From Gracilaria domingensis (taxonomy: Eukaryota > Rhodophyta > Florideophyceae > Gracilariales > Gracilariaceae): a stretch of 64,000 bases of DNA. Position numbers and translations under genes: made by a program. Numbering within the stretch: position 1 is the first letter of the stretch; each line of letters begins with the position of its first letter. Below, piece after piece: positions 27,485-37,676 of this stretch. Below the pieces are notes generated by a model. That model ran no database searches. It was not told the DNA's origin and saw only the letters and a list, made by a program, of their open reading frames with translations. The stretch covers positions 124,001 to 188,000 of the forward strand of contig VCMS01000044.1 of NCBI GenBank assembly GCA_022539475.1, written 5' to 3'.

Positions 27485-29740
27485 ATGGTCGACAACGGCG
27501 ATGTCCGACTTCAACTGGATGACCTCGAAGCCGAGGAGGCACGTATTATGCGCGAACTTCGGGAGATGGATGAGAAGGCAGAGGCCGAGAAAGCTGCAAG
27601 CAGTCGAAGAGCAGACCAAATCCGCGAAGACCCGGAAGCCGCCCTAGCCGCTTTATTGCTTGAATGCGAGAAGGAAGTGAGAGACGCGAAAGGCTATATT
27701 GCTGACCAAGGACCTCCGCTCAAAATTGTGCGCTTAAAGCACGGCGAGACGGGTCCGCGTTCTGCGACGTACTTATCAAGACCACGAAATACTGGTGTTG
27801 ACTTTACCGTACCTGTTACTCTCAAAGCATATACCGACCTAATCAAACACCCCATCTTTCTTAACCAAATCCGCGAGAAGATAAAGGCGCGAAAGTATCG
27901 ATCGATTGATGATTATCTTGACGACATGCGGCTTCTTGTGCGGAACACTGCCCAATTTAACAAGGGAGCTGACCTTGCATGGGTTGTGCAACATGCAAGG
28001 TTTCTTCTCGAGGCAGCTGAAGATGCAATACAGTCGCGCCGTCATTCATTTCATCAAATAGAGCAACAACTTCAACATGCTATGCCTTCGAAGCCGTCAA
28101 AGTCAAATCAAGGTGCCCTTGCAGCTGTTGGTAAGCGGAAACGCACACAGTCCGCCGAAAAAACGAACGGAGATGTTGTGTCTATACCTCCAGTGGGTTC
28201 ATCGATTGAAATTTATTGGCACCCCTATAGAAAGTGGTACGTTGCGTATATCACGGAGCGAGAGGGTTCATCGGTCAACGTTCGTTACCAAGAAGATAAC
28301 TCAGAACAAGTCGTCGATTTGAACCGTGAGCGTTGGCGAATGCGAAGCACTCGCAGTGCTACACGTCCGAAGCGAGTCACTGAGCCCGCCAGTAAGCGAA
28401 GGAAAGGAGCCGCAGCTGTAGAAAAAGCACAGACAGAGCCTGTAATGGCAGCGCCAGGGTTGACGCATGAAGACTTGGATTCGATCAAGATCGACTTGTT
28501 TGCAAAGTTTGAGGATTTGCGTGATTCAGTGAACGAACAATTGAAGCAGCATCTCGACCGTGTAGACCGCGCGATTGTTCGTTCTGACGCCCTGACTCGT
28601 ATTTTGGTACAGCTTGGAGATACCCAGAACAGCGTAGAGACAGCATTAACGACGATGTTTGACAAGTTTGAGAAACTAGAACAAAAGTTTGAGTCCGTAT
28701 TACAGTCTCACGAACAAAGTCACAATCAAGGAGGAACTCGCGAAATGAAAGTGATCGAAAACCCAAAGCAGCGTGATGTTGAAGAAAAGCAAAATAGGGA
28801 GCAAGTACTAGAAGGTGCAGTTAAGACGGACGACGCCACGAAGCGTGAAGGCGATCCGCCTAAAATTGAAGAGGGCCAAAGCGCACCCAAGGCGGCCGAC
28901 GTAAATCTCGCAGAAGAGGAGGATATGGACGCTACTGGCCCAGCTATCGTAGAAAAACAGGTGAAGGAGACTGAAGACAAGACTACTCCTATACTAATTT
29001 CGGATGACGAAGATTCCAAAGTTATTGACAAAGCCGATGCATCACCAGATGGAAAGGAGAAGATGTCCAGGAGCGAAGATGACAAAGACGTACCGGAAAG
29101 AGAAGAGATTCTTCCAAAGGAAGGCTCAGTGCGGGCCGATCCATGTCCGGACAGAATGAGTGAAAGCGATAAGGAGGACGAGATGGATGTGGATGAGGTG
29201 CCTAACGCAGATGAGAAGCCATCCCCACATCAGCAGAAAGCAGAAAAGTCGCCTGTCATCCGTGCGAGTCGAAAAGTCGTTTCGGCAGATACAGGTACAA
29301 CTGAAATACAGGCGCAGACAGTTTCAAGTGAAAAGAATGAGGAGGCCAAGACTAGGGAAGCTTCTGAGGACGGTGCTAGTAGTGGAAGTTCCTCTGGGTC
29401 TGAAGAATCCGAGGAATCCGAGAGTGACGAAGAGAAGAGGACGGATGCCGACACCAAGGCTAAAACGGCATTGAAAGAACCGCGAAAACCGAAACCATCT
29501 AGATTTGCAAATCGTGCGGATGTGGAGAAAAAAGTAGATGGCGCTGAGTCGCGCGGAGCAGAAGAGAAAGAAGATGAGTTGCATTTGAACCAAGAAAACG
29601 GCGTAAGCGAGGATAAGGAAGTTCACAAAGATAATGTGGATCAACCTAACACGGGAGAAGCGGAAGGCAGTACGAATGTAATACAAGGCGATCCAGTAGT
29701 TGCTAAAGACAAGGATGAAATGAAATCTGGAGACACTTAA
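27485..29740 (+). CDS. bromodomain protein with Tudor-like domain
   Basis: 751 residues from the ATG at 27485; in-frame ATGs at 27065 and 27146 would add up to 140 residues of unlikely composition. Residues 8-65 form a coiled coil (LEAEEARIMRELREMDEKAEAEKAA). A bromodomain follows at about 104-183 (VDFTVPV...YTDLIKHPIFLNQIREKIKARKYRSIDDYLDDMRLLVRNTAQFN), with the expected Asn in the FN position for acetyl-lysine binding. A Tudor/chromo-barrel-like module follows at about 234-285 (VGSSIEIYWHPYRKWYVAYITEREGSSVNVRYQEDN...WRMR). Then come a second helical segment (325-410) and a 330-residue acidic, disordered tail rich in Glu, Asp and Lys. It is likely a chromatin reader in a histone-modifying or remodelling complex. 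It is not BET type (single bromodomain, no ET). Confidence 0.85.
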   Translation: MVDNGDVRLQLDDLEAEEARIMRELREMDEKAEAEKAASSRRADQIREDPEAALAALLLECEKEVRDAKGYIADQGPPLKIVRLKHGETGPRSATYLSRPRNTGVDFTVPVTLKAYTDLIKHPIFLNQIREKIKARKYRSIDDYLDDMRLLVRNTAQFNKGADLAWVVQHARFLLEAAEDAIQSRRHSFHQIEQQLQHAMPSKPSKSNQGALAAVGKRKRTQSAEKTNGDVVSIPPVGSSIEIYWHPYRKWYVAYITEREGSSVNVRYQEDNSEQVVDLNRERWRMRSTRSATRPKRVTEPASKRRKGAAAVEKAQTEPVMAAPGLTHEDLDSIKIDLFAKFEDLRDSVNEQLKQHLDRVDRAIVRSDALTRILVQLGDTQNSVETALTTMFDKFEKLEQKFESVLQSHEQSHNQGGTREMKVIENPKQRDVEEKQNREQVLEGAVKTDDATKREGDPPKIEEGQSAPKAADVNLAEEEDMDATGPAIVEKQVKETEDKTTPILISDDEDSKVIDKADASPDGKEKMSRSEDDKDVPEREEILPKEGSVRADPCPDRMSESDKEDEMDVDEVPNADEKPSPHQQKAEKSPVIRASRKVVSADTGTTEIQAQTVSSEKNEEAKTREASEDGASSGSSSGSEESEESESDEEKRTDADTKAKTALKEPRKPKPSRFANRADVEKKVDGAESRGAEEKEDELHLNQENGVSEDKEVHKDNVDQPNTGEAEGSTNVIQGDPVVAKDKDEMKSGDT

Positions 29741-30009
29741 CCTTTCATAATCCATAGACTTGGTTCGCAACGAAATTTTTCAACGCTCACTTTCCAAGGG
29801 AATTGGAGTCTCTGTCAAAGTGATGTAGTCGTTCTAACTTGTGTTTTCGAAATCCGCTTCTACTTTGAAGGGTAATGCCTTACCCGTGAGTATTGGCTAT
29901 AGCTTCATTCACAACTAACTGGTTCAAATATTCACTTCTCCGATTCGCTTATCCTGAAAGAACACGAGTTGCTCATCCGCAGATTCACGAGCAGTTAAAA
30001 CCTCCGCAC

Positions 30010-31056
30010 TTATTCCGGAATACGTCCGCTCTCACGATATCTGTTACATTTTGCCAAAAGCTGATCTGTATCACCTTTTATGTACACCAGACGTTCGCAT
30101 TCTGGACCTTCCTTGTCTCGAACGAGCATCCAAAACCACGGGAGCGTTCTGTGGTGCAAGTTGTTGCGCGCAAGCCAGTAAGTTAAACCAACTTCTGCAT
30201 TAACAGCACCAGATGGTAGTTCGTAAAGGCCACAGTCTTCGAAAGCTGAATACGCCCGAAATGCAACTTTTGCAACTTTTCTTGATGCAACCATGACATG
30301 ATCACCAACAGGTGGGCCGTGGACACCACCGTTTTTCTTGAACTTCTTGTTCAACCACGGATGTGCGTGAACTGAAGCTCCAGGGCTATGTTGGTTCGTG
30401 TAAAGGTACCGCTCGTCTAATTCATCCGGAACAGATATCCGCGAACCAAATGCTATATCCGGCCTTGTTTTGTAGATCCAGTCGTATTCAACGCCAGTTC
30501 GATTTTCATGGTCCTCAATGAGATCTAAGCATTGTCCTAAGCGGATCAAGGAGTAGGGGCACACTGCACGACTTGCATTTTGACACAATCCGGGGCGACA
30601 GTCATGGTCACTGTTTTGGTAGAAAGTTGTCTTCACTGGGGAGAAGTATCTTACGATATGGGCAGAAATATATGTGGCCGCCTTCTGTTTACCCTCCCTG
30701 GGTACATCACTTTTTCCTACGTGGAAGAGAACATCAACAATGTACCCTGCATCCCTCAAAGTATCTACTACATTCCGCTTGATGGACATGTGAACGGAAG
30801 GCTTGTGAAGACTGCGCAGGTGGCCCGTCAGACAAACTGCAACCCTCTGCCGGGAATATGTTGATGGAGCAGAAAATCCTTTCACTAAAATTGTCGCATC
30901 TTGTAGATTAGGAAGTTGTGAAGAATGTGAAAGCCTGGATATCCATAAGTGCTCATTCTCATGAATGAATAGGCACGGGGGAAGGAAAAGCGTCATAGCT
31001 AAAACGAATTGTCTTGCGAATGAGATATTCTGCCGTCGATTGGAAGACAGTACCAT
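30010..31056 (-). CDS. type II membrane protein, glycosyltransferase-like
   Basis: 348 residues starting at ATG 31056. Short basic N-terminus, then a hydrophobic segment (FVLAMTLFLPPCLFI, about residues 16-31) typical of a type II Golgi anchor. The lumenal part begins with RVAVCLTGHLRSL near residue 72 and contains VDVLFHVGKSD, a Cys cluster (DCRPGLCQNASRAVCPYS), EYDWIYKTRPDIAFGSR near 195, and GDHVMVASRKVA. The xVCLTGHxRS opening and the WIYKTRPD block resemble uncharacterised algal and plant glycosyltransferase-like proteins in which RPD(I/V) lies near the nucleotide-sugar site. I do not see a clear DxD. Acceptor and donor unknown. Convergent with the bromodomain gene (269 bases) and divergent from another N-terminally anchored protein gene. 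Confidence 0.65.
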   Translation of the reverse strand: MVLSSNRRQNISFARQFVLAMTLFLPPCLFIHENEHLWISRLSHSSQLPNLQDATILVKGFSAPSTYSRQRVAVCLTGHLRSLHKPSVHMSIKRNVVDTLRDAGYIVDVLFHVGKSDVPREGKQKAATYISAHIVRYFSPVKTTFYQNSDHDCRPGLCQNASRAVCPYSLIRLGQCLDLIEDHENRTGVEYDWIYKTRPDIAFGSRISVPDELDERYLYTNQHSPGASVHAHPWLNKKFKKNGGVHGPPVGDHVMVASRKVAKVAFRAYSAFEDCGLYELPSGAVNAEVGLTYWLARNNLHHRTLPWFWMLVRDKEGPECERLVYIKGDTDQLLAKCNRYRESGRIPE

Positions 31057-32029
31057 CTTAAGGAAGCAACCTCTCTTCTTTCACACCAAGTTGATGTTGT
31101 AGGCGAACATAAACTGGCTTGTTTCCGTAACGAACAGGCTCAGGTTGCTCTATCGTCTCATCACGGAAGTATAGAATACAAGCTCACCAAGCTGTCTCGA
31201 TTGTCAGCTTCCTAATACTCTTTTCTTCCTTTCATTTAGATAGGGCTAATGTTGGAACCTTATTGCCGTAATTGCACGGAAAGTCGCCGTGATCCAACAC
31301 GTCGCTTCGTGTTGTAAGCGAGATGGAAGTGTATCAGTCATGGTTTCAACGTCCGGCTCAGATTCGTGTGCTAAGCTTTATCCAATACCTTTGCAGCGAC
31401 CTCCTTGTGCAAACCATTACGCTTTGATCCAAAACCAGAAGCCGTACTCTTTCGCAGGGTTTCGAGCACTCACGTACAAATGTTTATGGAGTCTACGGTC
31501 CAGCCGTCTCTTCTCACGATCTGTTCCCGCAGTCTGTCGTCTGCACCGTGTTTCATAGCTCGGAAAACAAAAAGGGAGAGACCTCCCTAGCTACAGAACC
31601 TATTTGTATTTCTCTCGAAGAACAACCCGTCTTCCTGCATAAATCGTCCAACCCTTTTGAACAACCCGTTTGAGGGCCTAGGCAGCAACCAAAACTATCT
31701 CCATCCTCCCTGCCCAACGGGCCAGAACCAAGCAGTACTCGTAATTCACATTGATATCTGGTCAGGCCTGTATCTGGTGCCCGCAATACTGCCCTCTGTT
31801 TTGGGCGATTTAAGGGTCTGAAACTCTGGCTACGTTCCCCATCGCAACAATCGTTGTCTTTCTTTTCGCAATAATCGAAAGATACTAATCATCCTTCTTG
31901 TTTTGCTGAATGGCTCGAAGGCGACCCTCTTTTGAGATTACTTGACTGACTGTCTGGTTGCTTTCAAAGGTGAAAAGTTTACTTTCCAGTTCGCGTAACA
32001 GAAGTAGGTGTTAGAAGAGGAATATCAAA
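31057..32029. promoter_or_regulatory. 0.97 kb divergent intergenic region
   Basis: Between the starts of the glycosyltransferase-like gene and the anchored Cys-rich protein gene. It probably contains both promoters. Nothing else recognised. Confidence 0.4.
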
Positions 32030-32872
32030 ATGTCTTCGAAGACGTCAGCTGCACCTCGTTTAATTGATTCACCTCTCCTTCCAGCAATCTTGATAATCTT
32101 CTTTATCTGTGCTTCTCAGTTCAAGACTTTCGGGACAACACAATCGTTTCGTTCCTTCGTATACGTTGACTCAGTCTCCGAAAGGAATTGGAGCGCAACT
32201 CATTCTTCTAAAATGTCGTTGACGCGCGTTCATAATTCGGCTTTACTGCATCGCAAAGTGTGGGTTATCCCATTTGACGAAATGTGGCAACTTGGACTCA
32301 GAGATGCACCACAAGAAGAATGTCCAAATGCACTTGGCGCATTGGCAAAACATGTGCTCTCGGGTGAAACCGTTGAAGAAACAGCAGGTGACCTCGCTAA
32401 TCACATCAAAAAATATCGACGGGTGACAGCTCTGCATCGGCTCGGAAAACCGTTTATACTCACCCAAGGTACTGATCGTGAGATTGTGTACGCTTTTGCA
32501 CTTCCTCTTCGGGGAGTGTTTCCTCGGAAGAAAAAGAAGTGGATATCTCAAGTGATGAAACCCGTGGATTTCGTTCAACACACCAACCTTCTCTTGAGGT
32601 CCCCGAGAGATCAAGCAGATACGCGCCTAAGGGAGCATTTTTGTTCAAGAGAACGAGGTGAATGGATGCTACGAGCGATAGCCTATGCACTACGACAATT
32701 TCACATAAAGGGAATGGTGCCACGAAGTAACCCTATGGATAATGCAGCTTTCAACGATACTATGTGTTGCAAGACGGATGTGGATACTTCTCTTGATCTC
32801 AGTATGTGTGGAATCGCATGCGATGAGCCGGGATTATACAATATTCTTTCATACTTCCCGCACACACGATGA
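32030..32872 (+). CDS. N-terminally anchored secretory-pathway protein, unknown
   Basis: 280 residues from ATG 32030. Hydrophobic segment at about residues 17-33 (PAILIIFFICASQF) after a short polar, weakly basic N-terminus, so it is a type II anchor or uncleaved signal. The rest is hydrophilic with a short basic patch (FPRKKKKW). The C-terminal region is Cys-rich (FCSRERGEW, DTMCCKTDVD, SMCGIACDEPG), suggesting disulfides in the secretory lumen. One N-x-S/T site (NWSAT) is near residue 58. No family recognised. It shares a divergent promoter with the glycosyltransferase-like gene, so a joint role in the Golgi or cell-wall matrix is possible but not shown. Convergent with the rhodanese gene, with 125 bases between the stops. 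Confidence 0.6.
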   Translation: MSSKTSAAPRLIDSPLLPAILIIFFICASQFKTFGTTQSFRSFVYVDSVSERNWSATHSSKMSLTRVHNSALLHRKVWVIPFDEMWQLGLRDAPQEECPNALGALAKHVLSGETVEETAGDLANHIKKYRRVTALHRLGKPFILTQGTDREIVYAFALPLRGVFPRKKKKWISQVMKPVDFVQHTNLLLRSPRDQADTRLREHFCSRERGEWMLRAIAYALRQFHIKGMVPRSNPMDNAAFNDTMCCKTDVDTSLDLSMCGIACDEPGLYNILSYFPHTR

Positions 32873-32997
32873 GATGTCCGTTCTATGCTTCATTGACTTC
32901 AGGACATTCAAACTTCTCAATTTGCCGTCGTTTCATGACTGGCCGCCATCAAGATAGGCAAGGGTTTTCCCTTTTCAGAAGAGATACCACGAGCGCA

Positions 32998-33798
32998 CTA
33001 GGAACCTATCGGCTCGTCTTCAGTTTGAAGTCTTTTGCCAGCTATAGCCGATAGTAAGCCTGGAACGTGGCCAAGACCTCGAAATAAGGCAGTCATTCCA
33101 CCAAAAGCTTCAACTGGATATTTGTCAGGAAAGTAAGATTCATAATGTCTAGAATACAAATGCACACGAATCTGCTGTTCCCCTTGACTGGAAACAAGAG
33201 TTCCGTTTCCCCAAAGGTGTTCCATTAGACTATAGTTGTACACATTCTTAGTCGCAGCGACAAGACCCTTAGCGTAGAGTCCGGAACGAAAGCCCACGGT
33301 GCAGAAGCATACCACGTTGAAATCATTGCCATGCGTTTGCTGCATGCGACTGATGTGTTCATCGGCTACAGATGTCGGGACTGCAGAAGGAATGGTACTA
33401 ACGGATACCTCCTCTGGTTCTCGGGCGTCAATTATCACCATGGGGGTGTCCGTCTCACGCAACTCATTGAACCGAGAGTGGGAAAGATAGGGAATGGGAG
33501 CAGTAAGAGACCTAACGCGTGTCTTTAACTGTGTTGCTTTCCTACGCCTTTCTGTGATTGGGGTAGATGACATCTTCGTTTGCAGAGAAGTCAGTGCAAC
33601 CCTTGCGCGCTGAGGAACGTGAGCTTCAAGTGGTCGAGACACAAAAGGAGCTCTGGAGCCCGACGATGATTGAATGCTTCGTGCTTGCACACAAGCTGGG
33701 TGAGCAATTTTGACGGGCACTGGTGCTGCAACAAACGCGGAGATGCTGCTGGATGTGATACTAATCGATTCAAAAGCAAATGCTTCTGCCCTTTTCAT
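32998..33798 (-). CDS. rhodanese-domain protein, probably plastid
   Basis: 266 residues from ATG 33798. The first 95 residues are Ser/Thr/Arg/Ala-rich with an early Phe (MKRAEAFAF), as expected of a transit peptide. The rhodanese domain spans about 108-215: a substrate-binding MVIIDAREPEEV and the active-site loop VVCFCTVGFRSGLYA, with the catalytic Cys in CTVGFRSG. The tail (YNYSLMEHLWGNG, RVHLYSRHYESYFPDKYPVEAF) matches the short single-domain rhodaneses common in cyanobacteria and plastids. They transfer sulfane sulfur from a persulfide on the Cys; the acceptor is not known here. The C-terminal 45 residues contain a Gly/Leu-rich hydrophobic stretch (GMTALFRGLGHVPGLLSAIAG) that could associate with a membrane. 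Confidence 0.85.
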   Translation of the reverse strand: MKRAEAFAFESISITSSSISAFVAAPVPVKIAHPACVQARSIQSSSGSRAPFVSRPLEAHVPQRARVALTSLQTKMSSTPITERRRKATQLKTRVRSLTAPIPYLSHSRFNELRETDTPMVIIDAREPEEVSVSTIPSAVPTSVADEHISRMQQTHGNDFNVVCFCTVGFRSGLYAKGLVAATKNVYNYSLMEHLWGNGTLVSSQGEQQIRVHLYSRHYESYFPDKYPVEAFGGMTALFRGLGHVPGLLSAIAGKRLQTEDEPIGS

Positions 33799-34398
33799 CC
33801 TATCGGAAGATCTGCAAGGGCCATTTCATGCGGATGCAGTTTCCTCCCTCGTCGAACCCTCATTACGGACACTTAATCAGACGGCCTTGTTATGTTGCTC
33901 GGTTACAGGAAGGTTAGCGTGTCTAAACAATCGTTAGTCTGTCCTGTTACAGGAATAGACTTCTGCTCGATTCTTGTATACAGTAGCCTATCCATATTCA
34001 AGAACTTCTTGCATATGCGAGCTTACAGTAATGAACGGAAAAGAAGGCCCCAACAAACTACAAGACTACAGGTACGTGTACCTCGATACACGTGGGCACT
34101 CTAAAGTAGCCTACTACGATACGATATAAGATAGTGTGTTGGACGCACAGACACAGCGCATTCAATCTCCCGCACCCAGCCCTGAGCTCACGTCTTACTA
34201 TCACGTCTTCCTCCAGGGAACGCACGAGAAGTCGAACTCAATCAAGAATCCGTCTTTGTGTAAAGTTACCGCTTTTATTCTCAGAGACTGTGAACAATAT
34301 CGTTAAGAAGGATTACTTCTATTGCATCTTCAGTTCGCTGAGGGTCCGTTTAAAGCCATCTGGTTTCCTCTCCTCTCCATCCTTATCCTGCGGTACCG
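33799..34398. promoter_or_regulatory. 0.6 kb divergent intergenic region
   Basis: Between the rhodanese gene start and the NAD(P)-binding protein gene start; expected to carry both promoters. No RNA gene or repeat recognised. Confidence 0.4.
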
Positions 34399-35457
34399 AT
34401 GAATCTCGGTTTCGGATTTTCATGCCCAGTCACTCAGCGTCGAATACATTTGGTGGGTGAAACTCTCAAAATCCCCCGTGGGATGTGTCACATAAAAAAC
34501 CAGTCCTTTCTCAGATGCTCGGCAGAGGAGCCAACAACTAATTCATCCCTCCGTATGAGGAAACGCCCCACCCGCAAGTCTTCCGCTTTCGAACGCACAA
34601 TTGACGATCTAACCATGAAACGCATGGGCAAAGGAACGATATACTACGGGCCCCGAGCCACTCCCGACCTGACGGAACAGTCTACGGAAGAAGATCAATA
34701 TGACTTTCTAAAGCCAGACCCAGTTTTAATCACAGGTGCTACAGGTAGAACAGGACAATGGATTGCCCTTGGATTAATCAATCAGGAGTTTAATGTTCGC
34801 ACGTTTAGCCGTAGCTACGACCGAACAGAAAAGATCTTTGGGCCTTCTGGTTCCAACGTCGATGTATTCGAGGGCGATCTCGCAAATTACGAAGAAGTAC
34901 GTGATGCAGTTGAAGGCAGCAAAGCTATCGTATGCGCTAGCGGGGCTCCAAGGTGGTTACCAGGCGGTTTCAAGGCCGTCGACGTGACCGGTGTGAGCAA
35001 TCTAGTCAAGGCAGCTTGTGAGACGGGTTCGGTTTCAAGGTTTGTCCTGATCAGCACTGTCGGGTCATCAGGCGCCAGGGAATCGGCCAAACGAGAAGCG
35101 GAAAAAATCGTCCTTGGTAGTGGTCTACCATACGTAATTCTTCGAGTGAAAAAGCTTGAAGACACCCCGGGTGGCGTGAAAGATATAGTCCTCACGAGTG
35201 TGTCGGAGTCGGATGCTAGTATTACATTCAGTAGTGGCATCAGCAGAGTGGACGCCGCGCAAGTTGTATGCCAGGCTCTTGTTTACGAGCGTACCATTTC
35301 CCAATTAAGCGATGCGGATCCCAATTCTGAGTTTGACTTTCCTAACTGCATTATAACTGCTTCCAATGGAAGAAATTCTCCGGTTCCGGACAAACGATTT
35401 TGGAAACGAGAATTCAATCGTATCAGCGATGCGTGCAGGGAGAAGTCCTTGCCATGA
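34399..35457 (+). CDS. NAD(P)-binding atypical SDR/NmrA-like protein, plastid-targeted
   Basis: 352 residues from ATG 34399. A transit-like N-terminus (MNLGFGFSCPVTQRR, early Phe residues) runs to about residue 60, followed by a basic linker. The Rossmann domain begins at about residue 108 with VLITGATGRTGQWIA (G-x-x-G-x-x-G), then VRTFSR (dinucleotide selectivity strand), VDVFEGDL, AIVCASGAP and RFVLISTVGSSGARESAKREAEKIV. That last block places AKREAEK where the classical YxxxK would lie, so the active-site Tyr is absent, as is common in atypical SDRs. Plastid relatives include stress proteins and complex I/photosystem assembly factors, and enzymes acting on chlorophyll intermediates; a specific role cannot be given. 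Convergent with the folate/biopterin-type transporter gene. Confidence 0.85.
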   Translation: MNLGFGFSCPVTQRRIHLVGETLKIPRGMCHIKNQSFLRCSAEEPTTNSSLRMRKRPTRKSSAFERTIDDLTMKRMGKGTIYYGPRATPDLTEQSTEEDQYDFLKPDPVLITGATGRTGQWIALGLINQEFNVRTFSRSYDRTEKIFGPSGSNVDVFEGDLANYEEVRDAVEGSKAIVCASGAPRWLPGGFKAVDVTGVSNLVKAACETGSVSRFVLISTVGSSGARESAKREAEKIVLGSGLPYVILRVKKLEDTPGGVKDIVLTSVSESDASITFSSGISRVDAAQVVCQALVYERTISQLSDADPNSEFDFPNCIITASNGRNSPVPDKRFWKREFNRISDACREKSLP

Positions 35458-35930
35458 GGCCAAGTGTCTGACGCATTCCGTAATACTACTGGAGAAGCAT
35501 TCTATGTATAGCTTCATACAAACACATGTACATATTCAAGGTGCAAACCGCGCCCATGTGAGCCCAAGTTCAAATGCGTCGTATCAAGTGACAGAATATG
35601 TGTCAAACGTCTCGAAGGAAGCAAGGTACAGTAGTGCTGGTAACAATAGACAACTGCAAAACCGAGACGGCGGACGTTGTAGTGATGTTGCTTCCTTACG
35701 AAGGCCGATAAGCCGTGGGATTTGGGGACGTAGTGATTCTGAACTCCAGAATCTGGATGTACCGAAGATCAACTTTGGTTTCAGCAGCAAACGATAGAAA
35801 AAACAATTGGTCCTGAAGAACAGAAGTACTCTGGATTCAGAACATGATGCTATGATGATCATCTTCATCGTCTGCTAGATGGAATGAATTTCATCACAGA
35901 ATTACGATACGCCTGCACAGCATAAGATTT
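35458..35930. other. 0.47 kb between convergent genes
   Basis: 3' regions of the NAD(P)-binding and transporter genes; no further feature recognised. Confidence 0.4.
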
Positions 35931-37676
35931 TCAAGCGTTTTCTGTAGAATCAACCCCTGTGGACGGAGTTGTTGCGCGGCTTTCCGCTGAAACAGTCGAA
36001 TCTGAAGCATGGGACTCGTCGGTCTGCAAGGTAAAGGCTTCACCTTTCTCTGATGATTCATATGCTGGTGGGTCAAGGAATTGGAGCAGTGGAAGTGCCA
36101 GTAGACTACTGAAACTGCATAGCAAAACCAGTAGCCATAGATTATCAAAGTTGGAATCTGTCACCCCAAGAGCAGAAGTCAGCAAAGCTCCCAGCTCGCT
36201 GGAAACGGCACCACTCCCATTGTATATGCTCATAATGGCTGCAAACAATGTGCCTTCCACTCCCGGTGGGCACATGCGAGCTGCTAAAACCAAGGTTGGC
36301 ATGAACGCCACCTGCCCCAGTGCCGTTAACACAGCGGAGTCTGAAAGCGCGAATAGTTGATCTGAAATACCCAAGGCCACGTTCGCACGAGTAACAAGAA
36401 CCACTTGAGTAAGGCTCAAAGGCACACTCAGAAGCGTTGCCCACAAAAAAAATACCTTCAACTCAACATCTCGAAGATACGTTCGATAGAGCCACAGGCC
36501 TATCAGTGCAGCGCCGGACGATACCAAGCGCACCCTTCCGAGAAATTCCGGTCCAAAATGAAGCTCGTTCGTAGTGAAAAAGAACATGGCAGACTCGGGT
36601 GAAGGAGTTGCCTGCCAAGCAAATATAAACGCTATAGGCAGGTAAACTTTCGGGTTCTTCAAAGCCTTCCATAACGACAATGACCTCTTTTTGGCGGACG
36701 GAATGAATGTTGACACTGACAAAGGTGGAACTTTGTTCTCGTTGATTAGACCGGCTAGAAGACTTGTTAGCAATGGAAGCACCGCCGTTATAGCAAATAT
36801 CTCCCTAACTCCAATTGTTTCCAAAAGGCTCCCGCTGAAATATGCCGATATCAAACCTCCAACGGCAGATGTTCCCCAGCACAGAGACTGTAACGCCCCA
36901 GATCGTTCATCTGAAAGTCCCCGCACTTTTTCTACAACAATTGAGTCCGCAACTACGTCGGAAACAGCTACGGAAAGCGAGGAAGCAACAGTTGCCACAA
37001 GTGTCCAGAACGCAGAGTCAACAAAAGTGGACAGGGAAAGCCAGCTTGTTGCTCCGAGTACCCCAGCTGCTATGAGATACGATCGTCGACGGTATCCGAA
37101 TACAGGCAAGGAGTCGCTGAGGAATCCATACAACGGCTTTATAAGCCATGGTAACAAAGCTGCACCACCCAAGGCTGCAGACTCTGCCGGTGATAGTCCT
37201 AGAGTGTCTTTCATAAAGAAGGAAACCGCCAAACGAGATATACCCAACGCTCCTTGCACAAAATAAACGGTTAGAATGGCTGCCAGTTCTGGAGATGGAT
37301 CAAAACCAGCTAAAATCTTCCGCAGAGGAAGTTGAATGCTAGTTCCGTTCGACACTTGAGGACCATGCGGCATGTCTGTGACCTCACGGTCGCGAAGAGC
37401 TTTTGTGCCAATTGCTCCAAGCTGACGCTGACGCTGACGCTTGGCTCTAGGTCGATACAACATCGGGCGTACATGACTTCGTTGAAATATCGCGCCGGAG
37501 AAAGACAAGGTTGGAAACCCAGGAGCAAAAGTGAGGGCCAAGTTGGCATGACTCCCATTCTTATAACGTTCTATCTCGTGCGTCACGGCTACATTCCGTA
37601 TGTACAATGCGACTCCCTTGACATGTACCGACATGATTCCCCTAGAAGCAGTTGCACAACTCAGTAAGAACCCCAT
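35931..37676 (-). CDS. folate-biopterin transporter family (FBT/BT1) protein, plastid-type
   Basis: 581 residues from ATG 37676. The first about 105 residues form a basic N-terminal extension (MGFLLSCATASRG..., and an Arg/Gln-rich RAKRQRQRQLG encoded by tandem CTGACG units). Then comes a major-facilitator-type core of about 12 helices with family signatures: DPSPELAAILTVYFVQGALGISRLAVSFFMKDTLGLSPAESA and LPWLIKPLYGFLSDSLPVFGYRRRSYL. Next is VSDVVADSIVVEKVR, with a conserved Asp pair, then GALQSLCWGTSAVGGLISAYFSG. The Arg/Asp-bearing SDVVADS segment is the hallmark of BT1 family folate transporters. Plant and cyanobacterial members carry folates across the plastid envelope or plasma membrane. 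A plastid location is inferred from the N-terminal extension; folate itself is assumed from the family. Confidence 0.9.
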   Translation of the reverse strand: MGFLLSCATASRGIMSVHVKGVALYIRNVAVTHEIERYKNGSHANLALTFAPGFPTLSFSGAIFQRSHVRPMLYRPRAKRQRQRQLGAIGTKALRDREVTDMPHGPQVSNGTSIQLPLRKILAGFDPSPELAAILTVYFVQGALGISRLAVSFFMKDTLGLSPAESAALGGAALLPWLIKPLYGFLSDSLPVFGYRRRSYLIAAGVLGATSWLSLSTFVDSAFWTLVATVASSLSVAVSDVVADSIVVEKVRGLSDERSGALQSLCWGTSAVGGLISAYFSGSLLETIGVREIFAITAVLPLLTSLLAGLINENKVPPLSVSTFIPSAKKRSLSLWKALKNPKVYLPIAFIFAWQATPSPESAMFFFTTNELHFGPEFLGRVRLVSSGAALIGLWLYRTYLRDVELKVFFLWATLLSVPLSLTQVVLVTRANVALGISDQLFALSDSAVLTALGQVAFMPTLVLAARMCPPGVEGTLFAAIMSIYNGSGAVSSELGALLTSALGVTDSNFDNLWLLVLLCSFSSLLALPLLQFLDPPAYESSEKGEAFTLQTDESHASDSTVSAESRATTPSTGVDSTENA

